Origin: Fasciolopsis buskii
Taxonomy: Eukaryota > Platyhelminthes > Trematoda > Plagiorchiida > Fasciolidae
Direction: 5' to 3'
Assembly (NCBI GenBank): GCA_008360955.1
Contig: LUCM01010395.1
Coordinates: 218,644 to 282,643 of the forward strand
DNA: 64,000 bases
Position numbers and translations under genes: made by a program. The notes beneath the pieces were generated by a model. It was not told the DNA's origin. It worked only from the letters and a program-made list of their open reading frames with translations, and searched no databases. This document shows, piece after piece, positions 10,320 to 22,532 of the stretch; position 1 is the first letter of the stretch; each line of letters starts with the position of its first letter.

Positions 10320-11940
10320 CGCAATCATCTTTGTTGGGATGCGCCAAGTAATGATAAAGATTCCCGTATGAAAAAGATTAGATTCACATTATTTTTTGAA
10401 TGCAAGTTCAAGTACACAGATGACTTTTTCCACACATATAACGGACATCTTTGGCAAATATAGCGGTCTTCTAAAGTTTTAGTTCTATCCTCCCAAAACT
10501 CTCATTTATTCCGGTCGATAGATCTTTCTGTTTTATTACTGCGTGAACTTGTCCTGGATTTGGTTGTACAAAACGAAACGCTAATTTATGCCCCACTTTG
10601 AGGTTATCGATCTAGTCAAAGCAATGTTGACTTTATCGTTTATTCTTGAGAAACTCTGCATTTTATTGCGGATTCAGTTCCCTGTGGATTTGGCCTATTC
10701 GTGCACCCGTGAATTCAAGAATACCTGTATTTTATTGAAAAGTAATTTCCCCTCGAAAATAACAACAAATGTGATCGAACTAAAAATTATGACGATGATG
10801 AATGTCATTACACCTGGTGACCTAGCCTTGTTGTTGTAAAGATTATTGTATTCGAAAGTACTACTGATATTTTGATGTGAGTACCAAGAGAAAAACATCG
10901 TTATAATTTGTGATACTTTACGCTTAACGACTGAACAAAACAACCAATCGTTTCTAGGTGGAAGCTCTCTGGATGCCTTTCCATTCCAGCGGTACATTAA
11001 ATTATTGACGCTATTTGATCTTATTTGTTTTGTTGAACCCCCTGCATCCTGCATGTCTCCTAATACTTTCATTAACATCTAGCTTACTCTATCTAATACC
11101 AGAGAAAGAGAGAGAGAAAAGCAAAACTGATAAATTCATATAGTTTCCAGTCTAACAAGCAGTCACTTTTCCCATCTGCGTCTGCCTCTTTCCAAGAATC
11201 CCTCCTTTTTGAACCGTACGCAGAATGTCGATCGCAATAACCAGTGTTTATTGTCGATGGGTTTTGTCAGGAAGAATAAAATGAATTCAAAAATTGGGTT
11301 GATTTTCTAACCGCCAGGTTTCCTCGATGAGATATTTGGCGTTTGGTTTGTCTTAGGTTAAACGCAAGATAAATCTAGACAGACGTGGACTGTCAGTTTC
11401 TGCACTCATACTGAAAACGGTATTGCTCTTCAAGCTCGTGGATCAAACGATTTACTCTGGTCCATCGATCATACTACTGGAGCAAGTTTGGCTAGCATCA
11501 CTCAAGTTCAAATATGGCTTATCGCCATCCTCCATCAGGTAGCTATGACGAGAAGAACGTCTGAATTACGAATATATTAAGAGTACTGAAAGCATAATTA
11601 GTATGGGCAGATACTGTAAATGATAATACGAACTATCAATGACGAATCACTTTGATTTTTGTATACATTACTTTGAATAAAAACAGACTAATATGTATTG
11701 TGCCTCGGAATTTGAGCTACAAGAAACCTGTTATCCTTAGGGTGATCTAAAAGTAGAACCACAATGATCACACTGGTCTCTGCGGTTGGAGTCGATATTG
11801 TTCAGACGGCAGAGCTGTGAACGTATGTTAAGCAGGCGTGCGAGGCTCCAACAGGTTAATCAAACGTAGATGACAGTTTGGACCGGGCGGTCAAGCGATC
11901 GGCCAATTTGACCTTGAAAATTCAAGTGGTACGTGTTGTG
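10320..11940. other. 3' flank of LicD-type gene, no further gene seen
   Basis: No convincing coding frame. AATAAA at 11275-11280 is the first good polyadenylation signal I see after the stop codon, about 950 bases downstream. It may or may not be used. Confidence 0.35.
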
Positions 11941-11949
11941 ACAGGAGAT

Positions 11950-12095
11950 TGTGTTTTCATGAAATAAATCACCATGTCATATCATCGTTCAAGTCACCAC
12001 TAAGAAAGCGTTCAGAATCAGACCGGTACATAATGGCTAAGGCTTTCGACTCAAAGTCTTTCGTTCCGGGTTCGCGTCCCAGTTCGGGCGAAAGA
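11950..12095 (+). repeat. tRNA-derived SINE, rearranged copy
   Basis: 12013-12090 carries the tRNA-like head: TAATGGCTAAGGCTTTCGAC (A-box region) and GGGTTCGCGTCCCAGTTCGG (B-box region). It matches copies at 17.6 and 32.4 kb. The sequence before it (11955-12000) matches the reverse complement of the family's 3' tail, so head and tail are in unusual relative order. Confidence 0.6.
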
Positions 12096-12099
12096 TATT

Positions 12100-12920
12100 T
12101 AGGCCTCACTTCAAAATCCTTGTAAGCTAAGGCCAGACAAAACTAACCGTAAACATGTCTGGTCCTTGATGGATTTTGCATGAGTGCATTACGCCATAAG
12201 AAATTATCAGGTATCTTCGTTTTTACAGGAAGTTCCATTCTGCTCAGTGGTAGGAAGCTAGTTCGTTGAACCGTCTTCATCCTACCTTCTGCCCTAGCAT
12301 GGCATTCGTCTGTACTCCCTTTCTACAGTTTCTGGGTTCGGTGTGACAAATATGGATTGCAATGCTTGTTTGCAAATGTTCGAGTTGGGCATGCAACTGA
12401 GAAGGGTCGTGCAAGTAATCTTTATTTGTTTACTCAAATGGACTTATTCATAGATAAAAATACGGGAATTGCATTTTTTGTGCACCATCATGCCAATTGT
12501 TCCCTAAAATCCTTTTGTCCACTCTTTACTGATCACTCTGCTCTCTGGGGGTCAATAATGCTAAATATTAATCGATCCAAGAGCATAACTGTGCGCTTTT
12601 GATGAGTATCAAGGGAGTCACCGGATCAACCACATTTAAGGATGAAAAGGCAAGTTTTTGGCGAGCCTTCAGAATTATCTTGGATCACTGATCGATAAAC
12701 AGTAACACATTCTATTTTCTACCTCATGTGGTTTTACAATCACATTAAAAAGAAAAGCAGCACTTAAATACTGAAGCTTCATGATGTCAGCAGAGAATAC
12801 ATTCGCGCCACCTGCCTGAAAATATTTATCAAGATCATTTTGCTAAGCGAATAGATCGATTAGCGGTGCAATACTATCCAAAAAGAATTTGAACTTAATT
12901 CTCCTAAGCATAGTCAGCCT
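12100..12920. other. Unresolved stretch
   Basis: An 81-codon plus-strand frame at 12357-12602 ends in ALWGSIMLNINRSKSITVRF, faintly like a non-LTR RT after its YADD box, but the match is too weak to call. Nothing else is seen. Confidence 0.25.
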
Positions 12921-12924
12921 GCTT

Positions 12925-13665
12925 TAGCGATGTCTGTTCGACGAGTTGTATGACAGGAAATGCACAATGGCAGTCGTGAACTTCAGGCCAAATAAGTATC
13001 TGCGATGACAGAGCAGTGCCCAGGCCAAGGCCAGTGCTTCCTTCTCTCCGGGAACATTTTCTCTCTACTGCATTTAGTAAACGGAAGTCGCAAATAAGAA
13101 GACATCTTGCACGTTCCAACACTACTCAAACTTCCACCTCGGATGCAACTTTGACCAGCATGGTAATCTTGTTTGGTGCAAATATAACCCGGTGCTGCTC
13201 CACCAGCACTGCTTTTAATTAAGCTGCGCAAGATTATTTCACATCTGTCCGCCCCTCGCCACTCGTCTAAAGATTGCTGCAAAATTTAAGGTAAATCAAG
13301 ATTAAGAAGATAGATTACCCTGAATCCTCATTGTCCCTACTCGTACCAGCGTGACCTATTTGGTAACCGGTCCCACTGTTTTCCAAGCAAACGAATTGCA
13401 GCTCGGAGAGACCGGACTTAGCTCTTTCATACAGACACCACGCTGGATCAGCTGACTGAATACGGATTTCAGCCATGATTCATTTTCTTCCCCAAGTGCA
13501 ATGACATGCTAGTACTTCATTCAACATTTGAACCACCTTGTCTACGGGAACTTGAAGAATGTTAAGAGATGCCTGGAGGTCAAAAGGAAAACTGAACTGA
13601 AATAAGCCCCAGGGAATAGTAGTTGTGGTCACTGGCTTGGGTTGTGTTGTGACAGTGGAATCTAA
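12925..13665 (-). mobile_element. Degenerate Ty3/Gypsy pol (RT and RNase H)
   Basis: Two minus-strand pieces lie in pol order. Around 13500-13620, GLFQFSFPFDLQASLN then VDKVVQML corresponds to the Gypsy RT block (GLYQF, MPFGL, FQ, MD-VL). The YLDD box that should follow has decayed to CHCTWG. Around 12975-13075, in a shifted frame, EKEALALAWALLCHRRYLFG then LKFTTA matches the RNase H block that precedes TDH in this class. Frameshifts join the pieces and no LTR, integrase or gag is seen, so this is a fossil. Confidence 0.72.
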
Positions 13666-13719
13666 AAGTATACAATTGTCAGGTGGAGTTTCCAGAAGTA
13701 TCAGTTGCCAAGTATTCAT

Positions 13720-14930
13720 TTTCTGGAATCTTCGGGCTTCATTTTAGTAGAAGCACATGTGCGCAGTCATGGATTGGAGTCAGATGGTATTCACCACGCA
13801 AATGTGGTGACTGTCCATCACTTTCATTAATACTACAGTCGGGGCAGACCAGAGTGAAGACCTGACAGGGGAAGTAATATCCTTCAACCCCATTTAATTT
13901 GTCGGCTTCCAGACACTTTTTCGCTGACTGTACGCTAACGCTCGTCGCATTAGAATCATCGGATCACCGTTAAATTCTACTGTGCCGTCTTTGCTACTGC
14001 GATACTGTGCGCCCATTCACTTAAAGTCCCCCGCTTTCAGCGGTGGGCTTTTTTGTTTATTACCTAACCTTAATTCGTCGGTTTTGTCTATCTTCAGGCT
14101 GTTTTTTGTTCCACTTTTTCTGCAATTATTACTTTGTTTTCTGTTATATCGAAATGAACACTCTCCAGCCCCGAATCTCGAGCTTCCCTATTTCATCCAT
14201 TCTTTATTCCGCCTACCGCGATGCACTAGGACAATTTCTCTTCTAGCCTACACAAAATCCTGTTTTCAAGATCAAATTCAGCGCACAAAACTAACGAGAT
14301 GAAAAATGCTTTTTTGTAATATCAGGGCAACAAGTCGGGCAAAATCTTTAAACTTACTGTACCAAATCGTGAGGAGTAAAATCCCGAGAGTGGAGAATAA
14401 CTGAAGTGATTTTGGTGCTGTGTGTGCATATATATATACGCATGGTTAGGTGCGGACATGCTGTTTATTGGGTTCGGCCATGAGATCGTCTAACGGTACA
14501 TGGGATAGAACCAATAATTCGCGAATGTCAATCTGCCTTTGTCATGGGTAGTGTCGCTCTCTTTTTCGTGTTGGTGTAGGACAAGACAGGTGTGGATCCT
14601 GAACCAGACTTTCTATCTGCAGAGGTTTGGGTCAGGACCTTACTTCCCGAGCTTTACTAAGCCAAAGGGTTCCTCATCCGGATGCATTTGGACCGATCAG
14701 GCAAGACCCCGTAAAAGGCTAGGAATGCTCGTTTGGGGTTTATGTATTGACCAGTGTGTATCAGATACACGTTTGTGTTCGATAGACTAGACATTTTTTA
14801 AGTAATTCACCCCGGATTGTCTTCATCAAACTGGCCATCGGGAATTATGGAAGCACTGCGAAACTGTTTCAATCTTGTTAGGAATCATTTGCTTTACTGC
14901 TAGATCAGTTTACCTGCAGTCATTCAGCCC
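13720..14930. other. Non-coding stretch, no gene seen
   Basis: Several overlapping short plus-strand frames (13982-14302, 14539-14790) without domains. A TA run lies near 14428. The upstream part of the Gypsy relic may extend a little into this region. Confidence 0.3.
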
Positions 14931-14934
14931 AGAC

Positions 14935-15060
14935 TTGCATCGCAGTTTTGGGTATAATAAACATGCGTTTCTGGTGGATCCTAACAAGGATAAACCAGCT
15001 TTATGGTGCTTCCATGGTTTTCAATGACGAGTTGACATTGTATGATGAATTATTCGAAGT
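14935..15060 (+). repeat. Partial copy of the tRNA-derived SINE (3' part)
   Basis: GATCCTAACAAGGATAAACC, then TGCTTCCATGGTTTTCAATG and GATGAATTATTC match the post-tRNA and tail sections of the SINE copies at 17.6 and 32.4 kb. The tRNA-like head is truncated or unrecognisable. Confidence 0.5.
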
Positions 15061-16280
15061 GAACCTAAGACACTTAAATTGAGTTTCATGTAGAAATCAC
15101 TTGACGCCCTGCAGTATGGGTTCACACTAGCTTACCTAGACAACTGGCAAATGAGAACTTTGACGACAAACTGTAGCGAAATCCACACATTCCGCGAAGG
15201 CGACCGGGCGGAACGTATTCCGCCAATCGGGATATTTCCAACCTTGTGTAAAAACCCGTGAGCTGTAAATACAAATCGAACGTGTTTTCTTTCTGCAGTG
15301 ATCTTGCTGACTTCTTTGCGTAGGTTGGATCGGAGCCAATGCTGTACTTGCAAGTAATTTGTATCCGTTAGTTACAGTGACCTACCGAATCTCGTGTGCC
15401 AGTTCGAAATTCAAATATTACGCTTTCATAAACGATAAACTTTCCAAACCATACTTTCGACTGTTCCTCATCGATAGGCTATTCGAGAGTTTACATTAGG
15501 TTTACTTAGTATTTTACTATATGATGCCAAAACATTAGTCAAAATGGGAGCTTTCTAAGTTTGACTAAATAATCTAAGTCCCGTATGTGATATTTGTGGA
15601 CCATCGAATAAACCGATATCTGGTGCCGGGTGTTACATTGGTTTTCGTTCAGTTTGACAAAAAGAATGCCATGAACGTTCCCTGAACTACTTCGTTCAAC
15701 ACTCATTAGTATATCTGTACTATCCAGTCAGCATCTCATGGCCAATGAATTTAACCATGACTAAAGAAGAAGAGTATTCAGTCTGCATTTTAGGAATTAT
15801 AGTTGTACTGAACTAGATCGCCTTGCTTAATTGCTGTTTAGAAAACTAGACACAACGGTCACTTTAGACTTTTCAAATCCCAACTTTATTGTTGTTTTTC
15901 TGTCTCGAAACAAACGGTCAATGATATTCTTGATTGAATTTAAAATTTTGAAGTCAGTGATCACGTCTTCGACTTTAACGTAGTCGAAAGCTATTTGGGA
16001 GCATGGTCGGATATTTCAGTGGCCATGATGTTTGTTGAACTTCTTACGATTCGTTTTGAGTTAACATTGCACTATCATCACGATGAGTTTGCGTCCATGA
16101 TACTTATGAGTCAACCGTTTTACAGTGTCTATGTGCGAGTTGCTACGGGCTGAGTTTCAATGCAGCGTGACGAATTACTTCAGCTGACGTGATATAAACA
16201 GTGTATTTTTCATTAACCAGTAAAATTAACGTGGATCTTTGTCAGTCATTACCGCGGCAAAATTTACCCAGGATTTGTGG
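15060..16280. other. Non-coding stretch, no gene seen
   Basis: A pair of overlapping minus-strand frames at 15132-15353 has no domain. No splice-bounded exon or named repeat recognised. Confidence 0.3.
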
Positions 16281-16284
16281 AGGT

Positions 16285-16548
16285 TTAGTGCTCGGTGGCT
16301 GGTAGAAATGCATTGTAGTGTCCAAATCTAACCAGTTCCAGGGTCGTTAATCTTTCTCTCCAACCATTTTGTACACGTTTTGATAGTTTGTAAATCATTT
16401 TCAGTGTTCTTTTTCTATCAAAGGGGGAATGCACAAAGGTAACATCAGTTATAGTCCTATTATTTTCAGCGCTCAGCCGATCAGGTTTGTGCACTGACAT
16501 TTGACCAAGGTAGCTTACCGAACACGAGCAGACAAAAGAGTATACCAT
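16285..16548 (-). mobile_element. Penelope GIY-YIG nuclease fragment
   Basis: MVYSFVCSCSVSYLGQM matches the N-terminal strand pair of the Penelope GIY-YIG nuclease (CVYSFTCSCG-YVGRT), followed by a region of the right length with IYKLSKRVQ. The catalytic arginine region is altered and the upstream RT is missing, so it is a fragment. Confidence 0.55.
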
Positions 16549-16984
16549 CAGAGATGACGTAAAGACTGGTGGCTTATCTTCGAAGTCTGAGGAGACTTTT
16601 GGCGTCTTTTAATATCAGCACGATGAAACTTTTAGAAATATATGGTTAATCATCATTTCCGAGCGTCTGATTAGAAGCTCACCTAGCGAATTCTCTGTGA
16701 ATTACAGTTATATGCTGCTATTGTCCCCTTTGGTATTGTTTGGGGTGAACTGGATTTTTCCAACATACACTTTTGTTATTGATCTCATAACTACTTGTGA
16801 GTAGTATGCAGATTCGTGTTCTGAGTAAACTGGTTTGGGTACTTAATACATACCACTGTTTGTCTGAAGCTTACGAATAGTTCGTACAGATAGTCACCTC
16901 AGTCAGATTCTAATTTGGTTGTTGGGGAAGACTAAACACAAAATGAAGCGGTCGTCTCTCTACAGAGTGACCGTACGTTGACAT

Positions 16985-17115
16985 TGTCAAACGTATTCCG
17001 TCATTTGTCCACTACCTCCCATTCAGAATGCAGTGTCAAACATCATCACGTTGAATGCCAAAGCATTCCATTTTTAGACATCCACGAAAATGGCTTTCTG
17101 GGATAAACGAACAGA
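16985..17115 (+). mobile_element. Possible Penelope RT fragment
   Basis: Plus-strand reading HHHVECQSIPFLDIHENGF near 17042-17097 resembles the post-catalytic RT block of Penelope-like elements, where an (I/L)PFLDI core is typical. It is short and in opposite orientation to the fragment at 16.3 kb. Weak support. Confidence 0.35.
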
Positions 17116-17554
17116 ACAACCGATGTTACTACAGGCTGCGTAAAAGTTGGATTATCACTGTGAATCTAATTTTTTTCGATACAGATGGCAAAAACAAAGA
17201 AGTCTCTGCAAATTCGCTTATTTTTCCCAATTTGAGTAAGTAGTAGACCAAACCTAGTATAAAAATACAGAGCCCCGTTAACTACGTGACGAAACCGTAA
17301 ATACATCAGCTTTTACATGAGACCTTATTGATCCGTGAACATTTCCAAAGAGCTGCTTTCGTGTCTGTGCAATTTGACTACTGTTCAAGCCCAGGACAAT
17401 TTTTGTCAAGCTAATTTATGTCAGGAAAGCGATTAGCATCGGTTTTCGTGCAATCCAAAGAAGAACTCACGCATATGACTGCGTGTTAGCCAATTCCTAA
17501 TATAAGCGACTATTAATCCGGGAATTCAGCTCCCACGGTCTCATCTGATAATCA

Positions 17555-17930
17555 ATCATTTTCATGAAATAATTCACCATGTGATATGACCGCTCAACTC
17601 ACGATAAACAAACCATCGAAGCACTGTACAGCTGTTTCATCCCAGTTAGGAATGACGAGCAGTGCATATGGGCTGTGCCCGAACTGAGACGCGAACCCGA
17701 ACAAGGACGAACGATTCTGAGTCGAACGCCTTAGCCATTACGCTACCGGGCAGGCTCTGAACGGTTTGTTCAACTTCACCACATGATGTTGCATCTATCC
17801 GTCACTGATTTGCACGGTTACTGTCCGTTAGCTCACAGCGATCGACCCCTACTGATAGATGATTTCTCTGCAGGTAGCCTAAGTACGACAAGCTAGCGGA
17901 CAGTAACCATGCAAATCAGTGACGGATAGG
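17555..17930 (-). repeat. tRNA-derived SINE, near complete copy
   Basis: On the minus strand, in order: a 5' unit of about 190 bases, a tRNA-like head ending near 17665 (GGTAGCGTAATGGCTAAGGC, later GGGTTCGCGTCTCAGTTCGG), then the body AACTGGGATGAAACAGCTGT and a tail to about 17555. The 5' unit, head and tail all align with the copy at 32.2-32.55 kb, which defines a family of about 350-380 bp. Confidence 0.68.
17795..17929. repeat. 39-bp inverted repeat (hairpin) in the SINE 5' unit
   Basis: Arm 1 (17795-17833, CTATCCGTCACTGATTTGCA...) and arm 2 (17891-17929) are reverse complements with two mismatches, separated by 57 bases. It looks like two SINE 5' units meeting head to head. Confidence 0.75.
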
Positions 17931-17939
17931 ATTTGCTTG

Positions 17940-18820
17940 CAGCAGACAGGTTTGATGTCGTAAATGATAAAATGTGATTCCCAAATTGCTATTCGTTTAT
18001 TCAGTCGTTTTAATGTGCGGAGTTCCAGTGAACTATTTAATCGGTCGTATCGAATTTCTGTGTGGGTCACATCATATTATTGCGCAGGCAATCGGTTGAT
18101 TTCAGATGAATCTGCAGTCAAACACATCCATTAAGAAACAGTTTATATAGGAAATATACGATTCTGAGTATTGTTTCAATTAGTTTTCCCTTCGCCCCAA
18201 AGACAACGTCAAACAATGAGTGACTTAAATATGGTTATTCTCATACGCATTACTCATGTTCATTCTGTGTCAGTCGTTTGGGATTTGCATTTAGTAAAAG
18301 TGTGACAACCTATTCATTCACTTATAAATCCGCACCTAATTGTGAACACGAGAAAGTAGATTATAAAAACAGGGTGTCTCTATTTTATACCATGACGAAG
18401 TCTTGTTCAACTAGACATAACTGCTCGCAGAATAAAAGGTGCACGAAGCTTAGACATTTGTAAACGGGGAAACTGAGACAATGAAACCGGAGCTACGAGT
18501 TTCATGAAAAGGGCAAGATTTTCCGTAACTTGGAGCGGATCTTAAGAATTCTGTAACGTTCAGGAAACGTAATACTCAGAAATTTATTTTATATGACTAT
18601 AAAAGCATAAAATACAAGAATCATGATGTTTATAGATTGACAAACAGGAAGAGCATTTACCAGATTACCGAAGCAAAATACACAATCTCCAATGTGAAAT
18701 AAATACTTCACGGGACAATACGGGTTCAATTCAATCGCACCGTATAGCGATGACATAGACGCGATTAAAAGAGCAACAAAGAAAACGCATAGAGGAAGCA
18801 ACATTTGTTAAAAACAACAA
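17940..18820. other. Non-coding stretch, no gene seen
   Basis: Only short frames (18278-18463 plus, 18589-18804 minus) with no domain or convincing splice sites. Confidence 0.3.
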
Positions 18821-18823
18821 CGA

Positions 18824-19032
18824 ACAACAATTATGCCGAACAAAAATCTTACATGCAAGTGGCGAAAATGAGGCACTGTATCCAACCACATCCAGACAAC
18901 GGTTTGCGTGAAAAATATGCACTGTGGAGTAACTAATGATGGTGTGCGTTGATCGGTGCATTGATCAATGAATTCGCTGAATTTGTCTAACTGAGAAGAT
19001 TAAGCAAACTCGCAGCATTCGTGGGATGAATC
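18824..19032 (+). repeat. Inverted repeat arm, left (pairs with 21.8-22.0 kb)
   Basis: About 205 bases, including ATGCCGAACAAAAATCTTAC and GCACTGTGGAGTAACTAATG. The sequence recurs in reverse complement at 21804-22014 with few mismatches. The two arms bound a 2.77-kb interior. Confidence 0.75.
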
Positions 19033-19230
19033 GAGAGACGGACGGTTCGCATTCGTTTGAATTGAGTCATGGTTACCCATAATGACCACGCTTGGTTTCC
19101 ACACGGGGCTCATAGGGGAAATGTGGACGCGTCCGCCCTACTATTTTGGATTATTACTTAGATTTTGAAGCAGTTCTCTGATTCTCTACTTTTCCATATT
19201 CTGATTGTTTTGTACTTCTCATTTTCATAC

Positions 19231-19399
19231 TGTCTTGGACGAACGATAACATTTCCACGTGAATCGAGGAGCTTAATTTGTGTATCACTTATCTGTTCCC
19301 CATATATTTTCACAACCTGTCCGAGTAATTTTTCAGCAGCCTCAACTCTGCGTCCACTTCCGGGCTGTTTCCACCGAATCCAACTTGTTTTCGAATAGC
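19231..19399 (-). CDS. A-like exon candidate, orphan
   Basis: Between an AG (GTAAGTAG) and a GTATGA donor the minus strand reads GYSKTSWIRWKQPGSG, a helix-like EAAEKLLGQVVKIYGEQI, then TQIKLLDSRGNVIVRP. This strand-helix-strand pattern, the phase-1 start and the length of 169 nt are close to the 167-nt A exons of the gene at 22.5-43.6 kb. The donor would leave phase 2 rather than 0, and no companion B or C exon is evident. It lies between the 18.8- and 21.8-kb inverted repeats and beyond the stop codon of the main gene, so it would belong to another copy or a remnant. Confidence 0.3.
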
Positions 19400-19419
19400 C
19401 TACTTACAGTTGGAAATTT

Positions 19420-21800
19420 CACTCTCAACTCGGTCTTTACCTTAAAACACCAAAATATTTCGAGTTTAGTTTCAGGGCATTCTCGTTTATTCTACAGGAA
19501 AATATAACGTTACCCATTTTCCTAAAATTCATCTGCTACAATGGGCACGAACGTACGATGGCTTTTTCACTTTTTCCATTGCTACCGAAAACTTCGATCG
19601 CCTTTTCAGCTTCCAAGTTAGACGTAAGTCCATGTCAGGAAGTCTGTTACTATTTGTGTTTGTTCATCCATGTGTTCAAACTGTCTCACGTATTCGCTCC
19701 CCGGGAATGACCACCCGCTTTGAGGTTGTGGAACTCTGTCCCCCAATGTACATGAAATCCGTGAATTTCATTATCGGAAGTACGGAAAAAGTAGAAATCC
19801 TATTGGCATAGTCAAAAGATTACACTCAGCAAACCACTTATAGTTGCACCTACACGCCGAGTTAAACCAGACCGGTCTACTAGGCGTCACCAAGACCAGC
19901 AGTCAATAGATATGGTAGGTTCACGCGCTACATCATCTAATTTATCTCTCATGTGACCACCAGGAATATTTGAACACTTTGGACCTCCGTCGTAGACGAT
20001 ACTTCACAACTCCAAAATCCATCGGCCCTGCAAGGAGACAGCGCATTTGTCGCAAGTCCCTCAGAACGTTTCCAGTCTCACGAGTTGTTGGAATGTTGTT
20101 GCCTTGTCTATCCGAGTAAATGACTGCTGCTTGTCAAAATTCTGATTCATGATCTGCACATAAATACATGTATAGCATGCTCCACCGAAGTGCTGACTAA
20201 CTCCACTCGCCCTTTATATAACGAGCTATCGTCATTTAGTTCGCATGTAACCAACCATTCCACATTTGCACCGATTACACCTCTTATGGCTGTATATCCC
20301 AATTCCACTCTTCTGTATCTAACACAAATTCTGATTGAGAAGAATAGAGTCATGCGAGAACATCATCCTAATCTCCATGGCTTAACATGTCTGTCCCATG
20401 CTTTCTTACCCTCGAATGGCCCCCGAGTTGACAACCCTAACCTCCTTGTGTTATTTTTAACTGGAATCCGACTTTTGATGAATGTACGAATGATTTTCGC
20501 GTGAAACGATATAATCCAATCTATGGCGACTAAGTCGGGTGAACGAAATTTGACCGGGAATTCATGGTCATTCACATTCGTCCTGCCCATGAATCGACTG
20601 ACTGTCGTTCGTTAATCGCTATTTCGCGTTCCCGCTTGAGTAAGTTGGGCAAGCGTCGGTTACCCCTCTTCTCACAGTCAAACTAAGTGCATGCGGCTCC
20701 GATTTTTGTGCTGAATTCCATAACGAATCGAATATTGTCACTGCCAATTATAACTGATAAGACGGATTTTGAGGCATCCATTTGTCGTTAGATTCTGAAG
20801 ATTGTATTGCGTTTTGACTTCATGAGTTGCTTGTTGATCAAACTAGGTTTTGTGGAAGACAAGTGAGTGTGTCGTGGTCTCGTAAAGATCAAATCCATTT
20901 TGTTTCCAAACTTTGAATCGCTTCGTGCATTCATTCGGCTTTCTGTCTGAACCAGTCGCCTTTTATCACTCAGATTCCCAAGCTCTTCTTTTCCAGATCA
21001 TCCATTTGTTTGTCAATAGCATTTCCAACGTGTTTCGATTAAATATATTTCTTCAAATGGAACGAACTCCCACAACAAATATTTTAATTCAGCATTTCTC
21101 AAAGCAGATGTCTTGTTCGACACGCTGACTAGTAAGCACCAGTGGCCCCATTTCTCAATGTCATTCTTTCTCACGCGTGGAAATTGGATCAACTGATATT
21201 TGATCGAATGGACATTTGATGGCTAGAATCTTCGTCGTTGGTCATTTGATTCAACAATCTCATGTATTCAATAATGTGTTTGAATAGATAACTTTGGTCA
21301 GTAGTGGAATACTTACCTCGATTTTCAGCGTTACTGACGCTAACCGAAAAATCGTTAGATCATAAGAGAAAGGGATGTCGGTGTGACACTTGGTAATTAT
21401 AACTTACGTAACTACTCGTCATGTGTTACCATGGCTCACCTTACCCGTAACGAATCGTTGAATCATTGTAGGATAACGTTATACTTAGTACAAATAATTG
21501 CCAGTTTATGCGTACCGCTCGTGCAACCGGGCGTAAATCCGAGATGAACCATTGTGGGCCGAATGTCTTATCCATTAGGTAAACTATCAGGTTCTCACTG
21601 GTTTGTTAAGTTTCACCAAGTTATTAGACTGGTGCAAATATACGCAAAGAAGTACCATTCCCGTGACATCTTGCGTGATATTCGAATTCCTAATGTACTC
21701 CGAAAATGTGCTAACATTTTGTTATCCCGCTACTCGGAACCATGAATGGCTCATTCTGTTTAACGTGCTCGAAGCTTGGAAATGAACACGCTTTATCAAA
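19420..21800. other. Interior of the 18.8-22.0 kb inverted-repeat segment
   Basis: No transposase or other domain recognised. Minus-strand frames at 20147-20353 and 20363-20590 look exon-like in places, and the latter reaches GAGG|GTAAGA, but neither has a supporting acceptor or homology. They are left uncalled. Confidence 0.25.
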
Positions 21801-21803
21801 AAT

Positions 21804-22014
21804 GATTCATCTCACGAATGCCATGAGTTTGCTTAATCTTCTCAGTTAGACAAATTCAGCGAATTCATTGATCAATGCACTGATCAACGCACACCATCAT
21901 TAGTTACTCCACAGTGCATATTTTTCACGCAAACCATTGTCTGGATGTGGTTGGATACAGTGCTTCATTTTCGCCACTTGCATGTAAGATTTTTGTTCGG
22001 CATAGTTGTTATGC
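21804..22014 (-). repeat. Inverted repeat arm, right (pairs with 18.8-19.0 kb)
   Basis: Reverse complement of the left arm, for example GATTCATCTCACGAATGCC at its inner end and GTTCGGCATAGTTGTTATGC at its outer end. Confidence 0.75.
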
Positions 22015-22532
22015 AGTGTTTACTTTAGCGATCGTTTCCTGCTTACCTATCTTGCTTTTCTTTTTCTGTAACGCTGTCATTTCATTTTGCACAATGTAAA
22101 CGTCTTCATATTGGGAACTAGTTATTCTTACACCATTTGTTTCTAAATTTGAGGTGTTGATTTTGGTATGTTTCACTTCTGCATCCTGATCTCGTATGTC
22201 ACATTCAGGGCAGGCTGTTTTGCGTGGGAAACAATTATGGATTGAAAATTTACTTTCTGAAGTTTGATCTTGTAAATATCCACTGATATATCCTCCCAAT
22301 CTTCAGAACTGTCCATTTATATGCCGCATTCTTAAGAAAATCAAACATCGAATCTTTGGCTTCAACTACTTGGCAGAACAGGCACGGCAGCTGGGGAGTC
22401 ACGAGTGTCAGAACTGAGAAAATCATTGTAAACCAATGGATAAATTTTAATCTTTTTCCGGAAAAGTAAGTCAAACGGAAAACATAGCAACCGGAACCAA
22501 ATTTAGTGGCATCCCCAGCGGCGGCCGGATAA

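Noticed and set aside
10695..11078. 127-codon minus-strand frame with a hydrophobic stretch
   Set aside because: No domain, no splice context, and it overlaps another open frame. Treated as chance in AT-rich sequence.
13016..13222. Plus-strand 68-codon frame
   Set aside because: Antisense to the Ty3/Gypsy RNase H relic, which has a clear family match on the minus strand.
14025..14054. Hairpin followed by T-run (CCCCCGCTTTCAGCGG then TTTTTT), like a bacterial terminator
   Set aside because: The setting is eukaryotic and non-coding; there is no bacterial gene next to it. Most likely chance.
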